Source: PALSA-693 sp963729695 (lineage in GTDB: Bacteria; Actinomycetota; Acidimicrobiia; Acidimicrobiales; Palsa-688). From it: 64,000 bases of DNA. Shown one piece after another: positions 25,728-33,533 of the stretch (positions within the stretch are counted from its first letter, which is position 1; every line of letters starts with the position of its first letter). The notes under the pieces are model-generated. The model was not told the DNA's origin. It did no database searches and worked only from the letters and a program-made list of their open reading frames with translations. Where the stretch lies: positions 248,001 to 312,000 of the forward strand of contig CAVSOT010000007.1 of NCBI GenBank assembly GCA_963729695.1, in the 5' to 3' direction. A program made the translations under genes and the position numbers.

Positions 25728-27236
25728 TCAGACCGGAACGATGGCCTGGTGGCGACGCGGTGGCTGCCTGGACCACCCGTCGCAGTAGGCCAGTCGCTTC
25801 GTGAGCTCGCCGCGAAGCTCCTCGTTTTCGACGACGGCATCGACGTGCATGTCGGACGCCAGCCGTAGGAGGTCCAGATCGGCTTCGTACTCTCGGCGGC
25901 GATCGGCGACGAAGCGGTCCCGCTCGGCCGGGTCGGCCATTGCGTCTGTCCGGCGCCGGAACACGGCGTCGACCGCGGCCTCCGCCGACATGGCGCCGAT
26001 CTCAGCCGTAGGCAAGGCGATCGTGGCCCGGGCCCGGAAGCCAGGGCACGACATGGCGTAGTACCCGGCCGCATAGGCCTTGCGGACCACCACGCAGAAC
26101 CTGGGTACCTCGGACCGAGCCATGGCACTGATCATCTTGGCTCCATGCCTGAGGATCCCAGCATGCTCCACCGCCGAACCGACCATGAACCCAGGGACGT
26201 CCACCAGGAATACCATCGGGATATTGAAGGCGTCACACCAGGTTATAAAACGGGCCGCCTTATCGGAGGAATCAATAAAAATAGCCCCGCCCTTGACCAT
26301 GGGTTGATTTGCTATCAAGCCGACCACGCGACCATCGATCCGGGCGAACCCGACGATGATCTCGGTCGCCCAATCGGACTTCACCTCGAAGAAGCTGCCG
26401 GCATCGACAATCCGGTCGATGAGCCGCTTCATGTCGTAACCCACTCGGGGATCGGTCGGAATCAGTCCGGCCCAGTCCTCAGAGGCGGGTGGCTGCGCGG
26501 CAGCGACCGGAGGATCGGATCGGGAGTTGTCGGGGAGGTAGCCGAAGAGCTCCCAGGCCCTGTCGATCGCGGAGGCGTCATCCGGGAAACGTTCGTCGGC
26601 GCATCCGCTGATCGTTGTGTGGACGCGAGCGCCCCCCATTTCTTCCAACGTCACTTTTTCTCCGACCACGACTTCGGCTACTCGGGCGGAGGCCAGACTC
26701 ATCGAGGAGTTGCCCTCGACCATGCCGACCCAATCGCAGAACATCGGCATGTAGGCCCCGCCGGCGGCGGCCGGTCCGAGCATGACGCAGATCTGGGGGA
26801 CGAAGCCCGACAGGGCGATCTGCAGATCGAAGATGCGGGCCGCTCCGCGGCGACCCGGAAAGAACCCGGTCTGCTCCGTGAGGCGCCCGCCGGCGGAATC
26901 GACGAAGTAGAAGACCGGGAGTCCGTCCTCGAGTGCCCGTTCGAGGATTCTGATCTGCTTTTCTACGGTATACAACCCCCACGAACCCGCCTTGACCGAC
27001 GGGTCGTGAGCGATGATCGCGGCGTGCCTCCCTGACACCGCACCGACTCCGGTGACGACCCCGTCGGCAGGAAGGTCCGGGGTCAGCGCCCTGGCCAACA
27101 GACCGTCCTCCACGAACGAGCCGGCGTCGAACAGGAGCTCCACTCGCCGTCGTACCGGGAGCTTGTTGACGAGCTTGCTCGCATCGCCGCCGGCCCGAGC
27201 CCGTTCAGCGGCAGCGCGCAAGGAATCGACGTTCAC
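25728..27236 (-). CDS. Acyl-CoA carboxylase beta (carboxyltransferase) subunit
   Basis: A 502-residue carboxyltransferase of the AccD/PccB family. Two crotonase-like halves are visible: the N-half with VDSAGGRLTEQTGFFPGRRG and GPAAAGGAYMP, and the C-half with VVGLIANQPMVKGGAIFIDSSDKAARFI, VPGFMVG and AYAAGYYAMSCPGFRARA. It moves CO2 from carboxybiotin to an acyl-CoA (acetyl-, propionyl-, methylcrotonyl- or geranyl-type). No biotin carboxylase/BCCP alpha subunit is in the window, so it must share one encoded elsewhere. It is first gene of the minus-strand operon 27236-21753. Confidence 0.87.
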   Translation of the reverse strand: MNVDSLRAAAERARAGGDASKLVNKLPVRRRVELLFDAGSFVEDGLLARALTPDLPADGVVTGVGAVSGRHAAIIAHDPSVKAGSWGLYTVEKQIRILERALEDGLPVFYFVDSAGGRLTEQTGFFPGRRGAARIFDLQIALSGFVPQICVMLGPAAAGGAYMPMFCDWVGMVEGNSSMSLASARVAEVVVGEKVTLEEMGGARVHTTISGCADERFPDDASAIDRAWELFGYLPDNSRSDPPVAAAQPPASEDWAGLIPTDPRVGYDMKRLIDRIVDAGSFFEVKSDWATEIIVGFARIDGRVVGLIANQPMVKGGAIFIDSSDKAARFITWCDAFNIPMVFLVDVPGFMVGSAVEHAGILRHGAKMISAMARSEVPRFCVVVRKAYAAGYYAMSCPGFRARATIALPTAEIGAMSAEAAVDAVFRRRTDAMADPAERDRFVADRRREYEADLDLLRLASDMHVDAVVENEELRGELTKRLAYCDGWSRQPPRRHQAIVPV

Positions 27237-27335
27237 TGGCCGGCCTTTCCCAGTCGAAGGACAGATATCAGCGGCGAGGGATGGTGCGCAAGGAGTAGGG
27301 GCGAACTGGGCACCGACCCAGACTAAGTCCTTCGA

Positions 27336-27429
27336 ATCTCAACTGCGTTGATGATCTGCCCTGGCAGGACGGGGTATGACGGCTCCCGTAGGGGTCGGGA
27401 CGACCAGAGATCATCAACGCAGTTGAGAT
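27336..27429. repeat. Perfect 22-bp inverted repeat with a 50-nt loop
   Basis: The left arm (27336-27357, ATCTCAACTGCGTTGATGAT plus CT) is the exact reverse complement of the right arm (27408-27429). It lies in the 319-nt gap (27237-27555) between the divergent carboxyltransferase and alcohol dehydrogenase genes. A long perfect stem of this size is unlikely by chance. It could be a structured RNA, a regulator-binding pair, or the ends of a small decayed mobile element. The 50-nt loop does not encode anything I recognise. Confidence 0.8.
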
Positions 27430-27555
27430 CTGAAGCACGAAGCGACGCAGCAAAGGCAAGGTTGTTGGTGCGGTCGGGGGACTAGGGTAGAGACCCGGTC
27501 GGTGCGATCGATCAGCACCGGCTACGAGGATCGCTGTTCGACAAGGGGGACATCC

Positions 27556-28629
27556 ATGCGCGCTGCGGTACTGCGACAGATCGGCGACCAGACGCTCGAG
27601 GTTGTCGACGACGCCGAGCTGGCCGAGGTCGGTCCGGGGCTGGTTCGAGTGGCGATAAGAGCGACGGGGTTGTGCCACTCGGACCTTTCGGCGATGGAGG
27701 GGACCTTTGGCATCCCGACGCCGTGCGTCCTCGGTCACGAGGGAGCCGGGGAGATTCTCGAGGTGGGCGACGGTGTGGTCGATCTTGCGGTCGGTGACCA
27801 CGTGGTCGCCACCGGGGTAACCCAATGCGGTACCTGCTCGTTCTGCCTCCGCGGGCGTGGGCACCTTTGCGTCAAAGCCACCTTTTCCAGCCCCCATTTC
27901 CGGAGTTCGGGTCAGCCATTGTTCGCCTTGGCCGGAATAGGCAGCTTCAGTGAGGAGGTCCTCCTCACGCAAGAGGCTGCCATCAAAGTGCCGGCTGATG
28001 TGCCGTGGGAGGTGGCTTCTTTGCTCGGGTGCGGAGTGACGACCGGGGTAGGAGCGGTGCTGAATGCCGCGTCACTGAGTCCTGGGTCGTCAGTCGTCGT
28101 CTTTGGATGTGGAGGGGTGGGTACGTCGGTCATCCAAGGAGCGCGGCTGGCCGGAGCCGCCGAGATCGTCGCCGTTGACGTGGCCCCAGAAAAGCGGAAG
28201 AACGCACTGCGGTTCGGGGCAACCCACGCCGCCGCCCCGGAGGATGTGGCGGAATTGAAGGCGGTCATCACCGGGGACAGTGATGGTTTCGACTACGGCT
28301 TCGAGGTCGTTGGATCACCCGGAACGATTCGGGCCACGTACGATGCTGTCCGACGCGGCGGGACTGCGGTGATCGTGGGGGTGGGGCGACCGGACCAGAC
28401 GGTCCAGTTCGACGCCTATGAGCTCTCCTTCGGGGACAAGACGTTGCGCGGCACGTGGTTCGGCTCCGGTGATCCGCGGGTGGAGTTTCCCCGCCTGGTT
28501 CGCTTATGGAGAGCCGGGCGGCTGGACCTCGAGGGCATGATTACCAATTTGGGCGGCATCGGGGACATCAACGCCGCGTTCGATGAGGTCAAGTCGGGCC
28601 GGGTCATCAGAGCTGTGTTGACTACCTGA
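27556..28629 (+). CDS. Zinc-dependent alcohol dehydrogenase (class III-like MDR)
   Basis: A 357-residue medium-chain dehydrogenase. The catalytic zinc site starts GLCHSD and GHEGAGEILEVGDGV; the four structural-zinc cysteines are in CGTCSFCLRGRGHLC. The NAD loop is FGCGGVGTSVIQGARLAGA. It ends INAAFDEVKSGRVIRAVLTT. Start ATG 27556 has AAGGGGGA upstream. The layout matches the mycobacterial AdhD/NDMA-type group as well as plain class III-like ADHs, so the cofactor behaviour is uncertain. It probably oxidises a primary alcohol in the catabolic network. Confidence 0.87.
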   Translation: MRAAVLRQIGDQTLEVVDDAELAEVGPGLVRVAIRATGLCHSDLSAMEGTFGIPTPCVLGHEGAGEILEVGDGVVDLAVGDHVVATGVTQCGTCSFCLRGRGHLCVKATFSSPHFRSSGQPLFALAGIGSFSEEVLLTQEAAIKVPADVPWEVASLLGCGVTTGVGAVLNAASLSPGSSVVVFGCGGVGTSVIQGARLAGAAEIVAVDVAPEKRKNALRFGATHAAAPEDVAELKAVITGDSDGFDYGFEVVGSPGTIRATYDAVRRGGTAVIVGVGRPDQTVQFDAYELSFGDKTLRGTWFGSGDPRVEFPRLVRLWRAGRLDLEGMITNLGGIGDINAAFDEVKSGRVIRAVLTT

Positions 28630-28689
28630 CTCGGGGCGGAACGGCGGGTCCACCTTCGCGAGGAGGCCAGCAGGTACCCTGACGGACTC

Positions 28690-29790
28690 GTGAGCTGGCG
28701 TATGGTCCGCCGACCAACTTCCCGCGTCGCCTTACTCTCGCTCGCGGCCCTCGGTCTGCTGGCCAGTTGCGGAAGTCGTCACGAGGCGGCCACGGCCCGG
28801 GCGGCCGCTCCCGTGGTGACGCCGCCGAGTTCGACCACGTCGACGACGAAAGCCCCCGTAAAAAAGCCGGTGGCCCCGCCCGCGGTATGCCCGCTCACTG
28901 ATCTGCCCGCTCCCGGTGGTCACGTTCCCCAGCGGCCGGCCCTCGCCATCAAAGTGGAAAACCTGCCCGCGGCCCGGCCCCAGTACGGCCTCGCCCAGGC
29001 GGACGTCATCTACGAGGAACCCGTAGAGGGAGGCATTACCCGGTTCATCGTGATCTACCAGTGCAACGACAGCTCCAGGGTCGAACCGGTCCGTTCTGGC
29101 CGGTGGATCGACCCCGATCTCGTCGATCAGTATGGGGCCCACCCGTTGTTCGGCTACGCCGGTGCGGTCCAGCCGGTGGTCGACAAAGTGGACTCGTCGT
29201 CCTTGATCGATGTCGGCGTCGACCGGGCCCCGCCGACCGACTACTGGCGCGATCCCGCCCGGTACGAGCCCCACAACCTGGTGACCTCGACGCAGCTGCT
29301 CTATGCCTACGGTTTGGCGCACGGAGCCTCCAGGACTCCCCCCAATCCGGTGTTTCAATTCGGGCCTCTCCCGCCTATCGTAACTCCCGCCGCCAGCGTC
29401 TCTATACCCTACGAATACTCGCCGGTCACCTGGACGTGGCACCCCGAACTCGGGTTGTACCTCCGCTCCTATTCGGACACTGGTGCGGCCACGCTGGGCG
29501 GGGGAGGGCAGATCGCCGCGGCCAACGTGGTGATCATGCACGTGGTGCCGTACCAGAGCTCTTTCGTGGAGGACGTCAACGGGGACCACGAGACGCTCTT
29601 GGTCCTGACCGGTAGCGGACCCCTCGAGGTCGTACGCGACGGGGCTGCGATCAGCGGCACCTGGAGTCGACCAGCCCTCAACGACGTGACCAAGCTGCTC
29701 GACTCGAAGGGTCACGTCATCCCCCTTCGACCTGGCGTGACTTGGATCGAGCTCGTTCCCACGACGATCCCCTACACCGTCACCCCCTGA
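28690..29790 (+). CDS. DUF3048 (YerB-like) lipoprotein
   Basis: A 366-residue exported protein. An N-terminal signal (LSLAALGLLASC) ends in a lipobox with Cys, so it is probably a membrane-anchored lipoprotein. A Thr/Ser/Pro-rich linker follows, then the two-part DUF3048 domain: RPALAIKVENLPAARPQYGLAQADVIYEEPVEGGITRFIVIY, and a second portion with FVEDVNGDHETLLVLTGSG. The function of DUF3048 is not known. GTG 28690 is used; ATG 28702 is equally good. A TACCCT hexamer at 28675-28680 could be its -10 box. It converges with the membrane-protein gene. Confidence 0.85.
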   Translation: MSWRMVRRPTSRVALLSLAALGLLASCGSRHEAATARAAAPVVTPPSSTTSTTKAPVKKPVAPPAVCPLTDLPAPGGHVPQRPALAIKVENLPAARPQYGLAQADVIYEEPVEGGITRFIVIYQCNDSSRVEPVRSGRWIDPDLVDQYGAHPLFGYAGAVQPVVDKVDSSSLIDVGVDRAPPTDYWRDPARYEPHNLVTSTQLLYAYGLAHGASRTPPNPVFQFGPLPPIVTPAASVSIPYEYSPVTWTWHPELGLYLRSYSDTGAATLGGGGQIAAANVVIMHVVPYQSSFVEDVNGDHETLLVLTGSGPLEVVRDGAAISGTWSRPALNDVTKLLDSKGHVIPLRPGVTWIELVPTTIPYTVTP

Positions 29791-29806
29791 CCGTTGGCGG
29801 CCCGGT

Positions 29807-31216
29807 TCAGGCGGAGACAGTCGTCGGGTGCGCTCGTGGGACCGCCAGCGTGCGGACCACGATCGCGGCGATGCCGGCCGTGAACACCAAGGCGCCGATC
29901 CAAGGATCCAGAATGAACCCCGGCGCACCACTGCCGTACCAGAACGCGAGCGCCAGCCCCGAACCGATGGCCAGCACTGGCACGTTGGACCGCCGGGAGT
30001 CCACGATGGCGACGAGCGCGACCAGAGGAAGAGCGTAATAGCTCAGGGCGATGCAGTCGGCCACGAGCCGAAACGCCAAGCAGATCAGTACGAGCCGCAG
30101 CACTTGGTCGAAACTCACCGGGCGAACGCCATCGCGGTTGCCCGTCGAGCCGGGCGTCGAGTGCTGCCGCCACCAGTACCAGGCTACGCCGATGGCGAAG
30201 AGGAGGGGCAGAACCCGCCCCAGGTGCTCCACGTCGCCCTGAGGGATATGAAACGGAGCCTTGCGGAGCATCCCCACGATTGTCGTCTGGGGTACAAACC
30301 CTCCCGCTACCGCCGCCGGCCCACTCAGGATCTTCCACGCGTACTGCGGCGCCGCCAGCATAAGAGGCAGATAGACCAGTGCGCTGGAGCCGGCCGCCGC
30401 GCCCACCAGCTTGCAACGAGCTTGCCGCCCGCCGGCCGTCACCACCAGTGGAGGCAACGCCAGCAGCGCCCACTGCTTGCAGCCGATGGCCAGACCGAGG
30501 CACGCTCCGGCCCCGAGCCAGTGGCGATCCCCGATCAAGGCCAGTGACAGGAGCAGGAAGCCCAGAGCGAGGACGTCCTCAGGGTGGTAATAGTTGCCCA
30601 GGGCCTCCCGGAAAAAGGGAGTCACGGCCATGGCGACGAGGAATGCCACCTCCCGCCGGCGCCCGCGATCGCCGATCCCGGCCACTCGAGCTCCTGCGAA
30701 CAGCACCAGACCGGCGGCGCTGAAGCCGGCAAAGGTCAGTGCCGCCGCGGCGCCACCGGGTCCAACCATCGCGTCCCAAGTGGCCGTCGCCAGGCCGGCC
30801 AGGAGTGGGAATCCGGGCGCCTGCAGCGCCGGAGGCTGGTCGGGCCGATGAGGGATCGCCACGTACGCCTGGTCGAGGTGGCCGCCCGCGATCGCCCGGG
30901 TCGGTGCTGACACCTCCGCCCGGTCGATCTGGGCGTGCCCGGTCGTGACGATCAGAAGGATGAAGCCGAGGGCGACAGCGCGAAGGGCCCAGATCCCAAC
31001 CGGTCCCTGCACCCATCTCGCCGGGCGCCCGTCCGCCCAGGTGGACAGGCGGTTCCGCAGCCATAGGGCCAGGCGGCTTCGCGTCCACCTCGCCAGGCGA
31101 TCGGGTGTCCGCGTCGAGTGGCGGCGCGGGACACCAAGCCAACCACGGTCGTCGGGTGCACCGTCCGGGGAGGTGGCGTGCGCGGCTCTGCCCGCCGTCA
31201 CCGTCGATTGCTCCAA
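29807..31216 (-). CDS. Polytopic membrane protein, glycosyltransferase-87-like
   Basis: A 469-residue integral membrane protein with roughly ten hydrophobic spans after an Arg-rich cytoplasmic N-terminus (about 75 residues). A segment FFREALGNYYHPEDVLALGFLLLSLALIGDRHWLGAG followed by LGLAIGCKQWALLALPPLV resembles the core of actinobacterial polyprenyl-phosphate mannosyltransferases (GT-C, DUF2029), where an acidic pair after the first spans is catalytic. The NYYHPED motif fits this. The exact sugar donor and acceptor are unknown. The gene is divergent from the DNA methyltransferase. Confidence 0.7.
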   Translation of the reverse strand: MEQSTVTAGRAAHATSPDGAPDDRGWLGVPRRHSTRTPDRLARWTRSRLALWLRNRLSTWADGRPARWVQGPVGIWALRAVALGFILLIVTTGHAQIDRAEVSAPTRAIAGGHLDQAYVAIPHRPDQPPALQAPGFPLLAGLATATWDAMVGPGGAAAALTFAGFSAAGLVLFAGARVAGIGDRGRRREVAFLVAMAVTPFFREALGNYYHPEDVLALGFLLLSLALIGDRHWLGAGACLGLAIGCKQWALLALPPLVVTAGGRQARCKLVGAAAGSSALVYLPLMLAAPQYAWKILSGPAAVAGGFVPQTTIVGMLRKAPFHIPQGDVEHLGRVLPLLFAIGVAWYWWRQHSTPGSTGNRDGVRPVSFDQVLRLVLICLAFRLVADCIALSYYALPLVALVAIVDSRRSNVPVLAIGSGLALAFWYGSGAPGFILDPWIGALVFTAGIAAIVVRTLAVPRAHPTTVSA

Positions 31217-31402
31217 CTCGCTCCCAGAGTGGGCCGACCTCCTCGTTGCCGTTCGACGAGCGGACTGTGGCGGGACCTCACCGCGGTACCTCCACGGCTC
31301 TCGGCCGCATGCGCTTACGTTCTTGCGATCGCAGCCAGGTTAGCCCCTCGCCTGTGCCACTCTGAGCGGTGGCGGATGCGGGTGGTTGGGCGGGGCCCGG
31401 CG

Positions 31403-31449
31403 ACTAATGGACATCTGTACAGCCTGAGGCTGCACGGATGTCCATTAGT
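31403..31449. repeat. Dispersed palindromic repeat, copy 1
   Basis: Arms of 23 nt around a single central G: the left begins ACTAATGGACATCTGTACAG and the right ends GGATGTCCATTAGT. Only two positions differ between arms, and both keep G-U pairing in RNA. A second copy is at 60572-60612. The two copies sit in unrelated gene contexts, so this looks like a REP-type element of this genome. Confidence 0.8.
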
Positions 31450-31554
31450 GAGGGGTGACCCGCCCCGGACCCGGACCCGGACCCGCATGCCCGGCGCCTG
31501 TGTAGGTGCGACGCGCCCCGGTGTGGGATCGCCCACGGGTCGGCGCCGGGCACG

Positions 31555-31560
31555 TAGGAT
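31555..31560 (+). promoter_or_regulatory. Candidate -10 box for the DNA methyltransferase
   Basis: TAGGAT fits the actinobacterial TAnnnT pattern and ends 10 nt before ATG 31571, so the mRNA would have a leader of only a few bases. No Shine-Dalgarno sequence is visible at this start. Confidence 0.35.
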
Positions 31561-31570
31561 TCGGACCGCG

Positions 31571-32983
31571 ATGCCACGCCGCCGCACTTCTACCTCGGCG
31601 TTCGGAGCGTCAAAGCGGGAGAGTCACGACGCCAGCGGCTTTTACCGCCGTTTCGCCCCTCCCATCTTGACCGAGGACGAGTCGATTGCACCGCACTCGC
31701 CGCTCGACAAGATGATCGTCGGGGATTCCCGCAGGATGGAGGAGGTGCCGGACTCGTCAGTGGCGCTGGTCGTTACCTCGCCGCCCTACTTCGCCGGTAA
31801 GGAGTACGAGCAGTCGCTCGGTGAAGCGGGCGTTCCCGCCACGTACTTCGACTATCTCAGCTTGCTCCGCGACGTCTTTGCCGAATGTGTGCGCAAGCTG
31901 GAGCCGGGTGGTCGTATCGCCGTCAACGTCGCCAACCTCGGTCGCCGGCCGTACCGGTCGCTGTCGGCTGACGTGACCGCGATCCTGCAGGACGATCTTC
32001 GCCTCCTGCTGCGAGGGGAGATCATCTGGCAGAAGCAGCGAGGGTCTTCCGGTTCGTGTGCATGGGGCAGCTTCCAAAAGGCCCGAAATCCGGTATTGCG
32101 GGATCTCACCGAACGGGTGATCGTGGCCAGCAAGGGTCGTTTCGACCGGGCCGTGCCGCCAGCGGTCAGGGCCCGCCAGGGCCTCCCATGGCAGAGCTCC
32201 ATGACCCGCGACGACTTCATGGAGAACACCCTCGACGTATGGCAGATCCCGGCGGCGAGCGCCACCCGGGTTGGTCATCCCGCCCCGTTCCCGATCGAGC
32301 TGCCGGCTCGCCTCATCGGGTTGTACACCTACCGCGATGATCTGGTGCTCGATCCTTTTGCCGGCTCGGGAACGGCAGCCGTGGCGGCGGTGCGGTCGGG
32401 TCGCCACTATGTCGGGTACGACCTCGACGAGTCCTATATAGCGCTGGCCGAAGCGCGCCTGGCAGGGGAGCGGCGCCTGATCGCAGCCGCATTGGAAAAA
32501 CCCACTGATGCGAGCCTGACAGCTGCGATTTCATCATCGACAGCGGTCGACTTGGACCCGCTCGCGGTGGCGATCCGCGAGGGTCGCTCGGCCAGGGAGA
32601 TCGCCAGGTTGCTGATCGAGCGGGCCGGCTTCACTGATCTCCGCCCGGATCGACGCTGCAGTGGCGGCGTCGCGGTGGACTACACGGCGACAGACGCTGG
32701 CGGCCGGCGTTGGCTTTTCGAGGTCGCCGGAAGCTTCATCAGCTACCGATCGGGACCGGCCACCAGCGAAGGGTTGTGGAAGGCGATCGGGAAGGCTGCC
32801 GTCCTGGCTCAGGGTGGCGAGGTGCCGTTGGTGCTGCTCACCACCGGAGCCCTGGCCAACAGGAGTGCTGTCGCGGACGCCCTGGGGCACCTGAGCGGTC
32901 CCGGCCGGCCCGTCACTGCGGTGATCGACATGTTGGCGCTGTCGGCGGCAGAGGAGCTGAAGGCCCTCTCGTCCCGACGCTGA
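31571..32983 (+). CDS. Orphan beta-class DNA methyltransferase (N4-cytosine/N6-adenine) with C-terminal extra domain
   Basis: A 470-residue protein. Residues about 45-320 are a methyltransferase. Catalytic motif IV TSPPYF comes first and the SAM-binding motif I LVLDPFAGSGTAAVAA comes last, the order of the beta class. The N-terminus FGASKRESHDASGFYRRF is usual for this group. Residues about 340-470 form a second domain with VDYTATDAGGRRWLFEVAGSF and VPLVLLTTG, resembling a PD-(D/E)xK-type fold core but without an obvious Lys after FEV. No separate restriction gene is adjacent. It may be a solitary epigenetic or cell-cycle methyltransferase, or a methyltransferase fused to a degenerate nuclease. 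Confidence 0.85.
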   Translation: MPRRRTSTSAFGASKRESHDASGFYRRFAPPILTEDESIAPHSPLDKMIVGDSRRMEEVPDSSVALVVTSPPYFAGKEYEQSLGEAGVPATYFDYLSLLRDVFAECVRKLEPGGRIAVNVANLGRRPYRSLSADVTAILQDDLRLLLRGEIIWQKQRGSSGSCAWGSFQKARNPVLRDLTERVIVASKGRFDRAVPPAVRARQGLPWQSSMTRDDFMENTLDVWQIPAASATRVGHPAPFPIELPARLIGLYTYRDDLVLDPFAGSGTAAVAAVRSGRHYVGYDLDESYIALAEARLAGERRLIAAALEKPTDASLTAAISSSTAVDLDPLAVAIREGRSAREIARLLIERAGFTDLRPDRRCSGGVAVDYTATDAGGRRWLFEVAGSFISYRSGPATSEGLWKAIGKAAVLAQGGEVPLVLLTTGALANRSAVADALGHLSGPGRPVTAVIDMLALSAAEELKALSSRR

Positions 32984-33028
32984 TGCGTCGGCCAGCCTCC
33001 CGACTCGGCGGGCGGGTCCGGTGGGCCG

Positions 33029-33430
33029 TCAAAGCGGCGGGACCCAACGCTCGCCGATGAACATTCCCTCCTCACCGGTACGGTGTTCGTTCAGGGGACG
33101 CTCGTGGGCGCCGTAGACCCGAACATCGACCAGGCCCTGGGGTCCGTCCCGCAGGATGAAGGCCCGGGGCAGCGGACCGAGCTGGAGCCAGTCCCGCAGC
33201 TCGTAGGTTGCATCCGCCTCGGCGATCCACACGTTGTCCTGATGCCACTGCGCCGTCACCCGATGCGCGGTCGAGCGGAGCGCCCCGAGAAAGTCGCCTA
33301 GAAGCCGGTGCATCTCGTCGTGTCCTGAGGCTCTTCGACCGTCGACAGTGAGCAGCAGGCAGTCTGGCGCCACGAGAGCCATCGCCGCCTCCAGATCGAG
33401 CGTGTCGATGGCGCGTAGCAACTGATCCAT
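33029..33430 (-). CDS. SnoaL/NTF2-like domain protein
   Basis: A 133-residue protein with the cone-shaped SnoaL pattern: MDQLLRAIDTLDLEAAMALVAPDCLLLTVDGRRASGHDEMHRLLGDFLGALRST, then three beta strands, VTAQWHQDNVWIAEADATYELRDW and RAFILRDGPQGLVDVRVYGAHE. The fold is used by ketosteroid isomerases, polyketide cyclases and many unknowns. ATG 33430 is used; GTG 33433 or 33445 are alternatives. It converges with the methyltransferase gene and is not clearly linked to the urease genes upstream (103 nt gap). Confidence 0.75.
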   Translation of the reverse strand: MDQLLRAIDTLDLEAAMALVAPDCLLLTVDGRRASGHDEMHRLLGDFLGALRSTAHRVTAQWHQDNVWIAEADATYELRDWLQLGPLPRAFILRDGPQGLVDVRVYGAHERPLNEHRTGEEGMFIGERWVPPL

Positions 33431-33533
33431 CACTGAGTCGACCACCGGAGCAGATCTTATGCGTGCGGTACCGCGGCTCGGAACGAACGAAGAAAGTTGA
33501 TGACCCGGCCCGCCCACTCGGTCGAGGAGCCGG

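Larger units (their letters stand above)
31217..31570. other. Divergent region between membrane protein and DNA methyltransferase
   Basis: A 354-nt gap that holds a long palindrome (31403-31449) and a short CCGGAC tandem (three units, 31465-31482). An open frame continues through it upstream of the methyltransferase, but crossing a palindrome and having no ribosome site makes coding unlikely. Confidence 0.5.

Noticed and set aside
31118..31570. N-terminal extension of the DNA methyltransferase
   Set aside because: The extension crosses the palindrome and CCGGAC repeats, has no ribosome site, and the family N-terminus begins at 31571.
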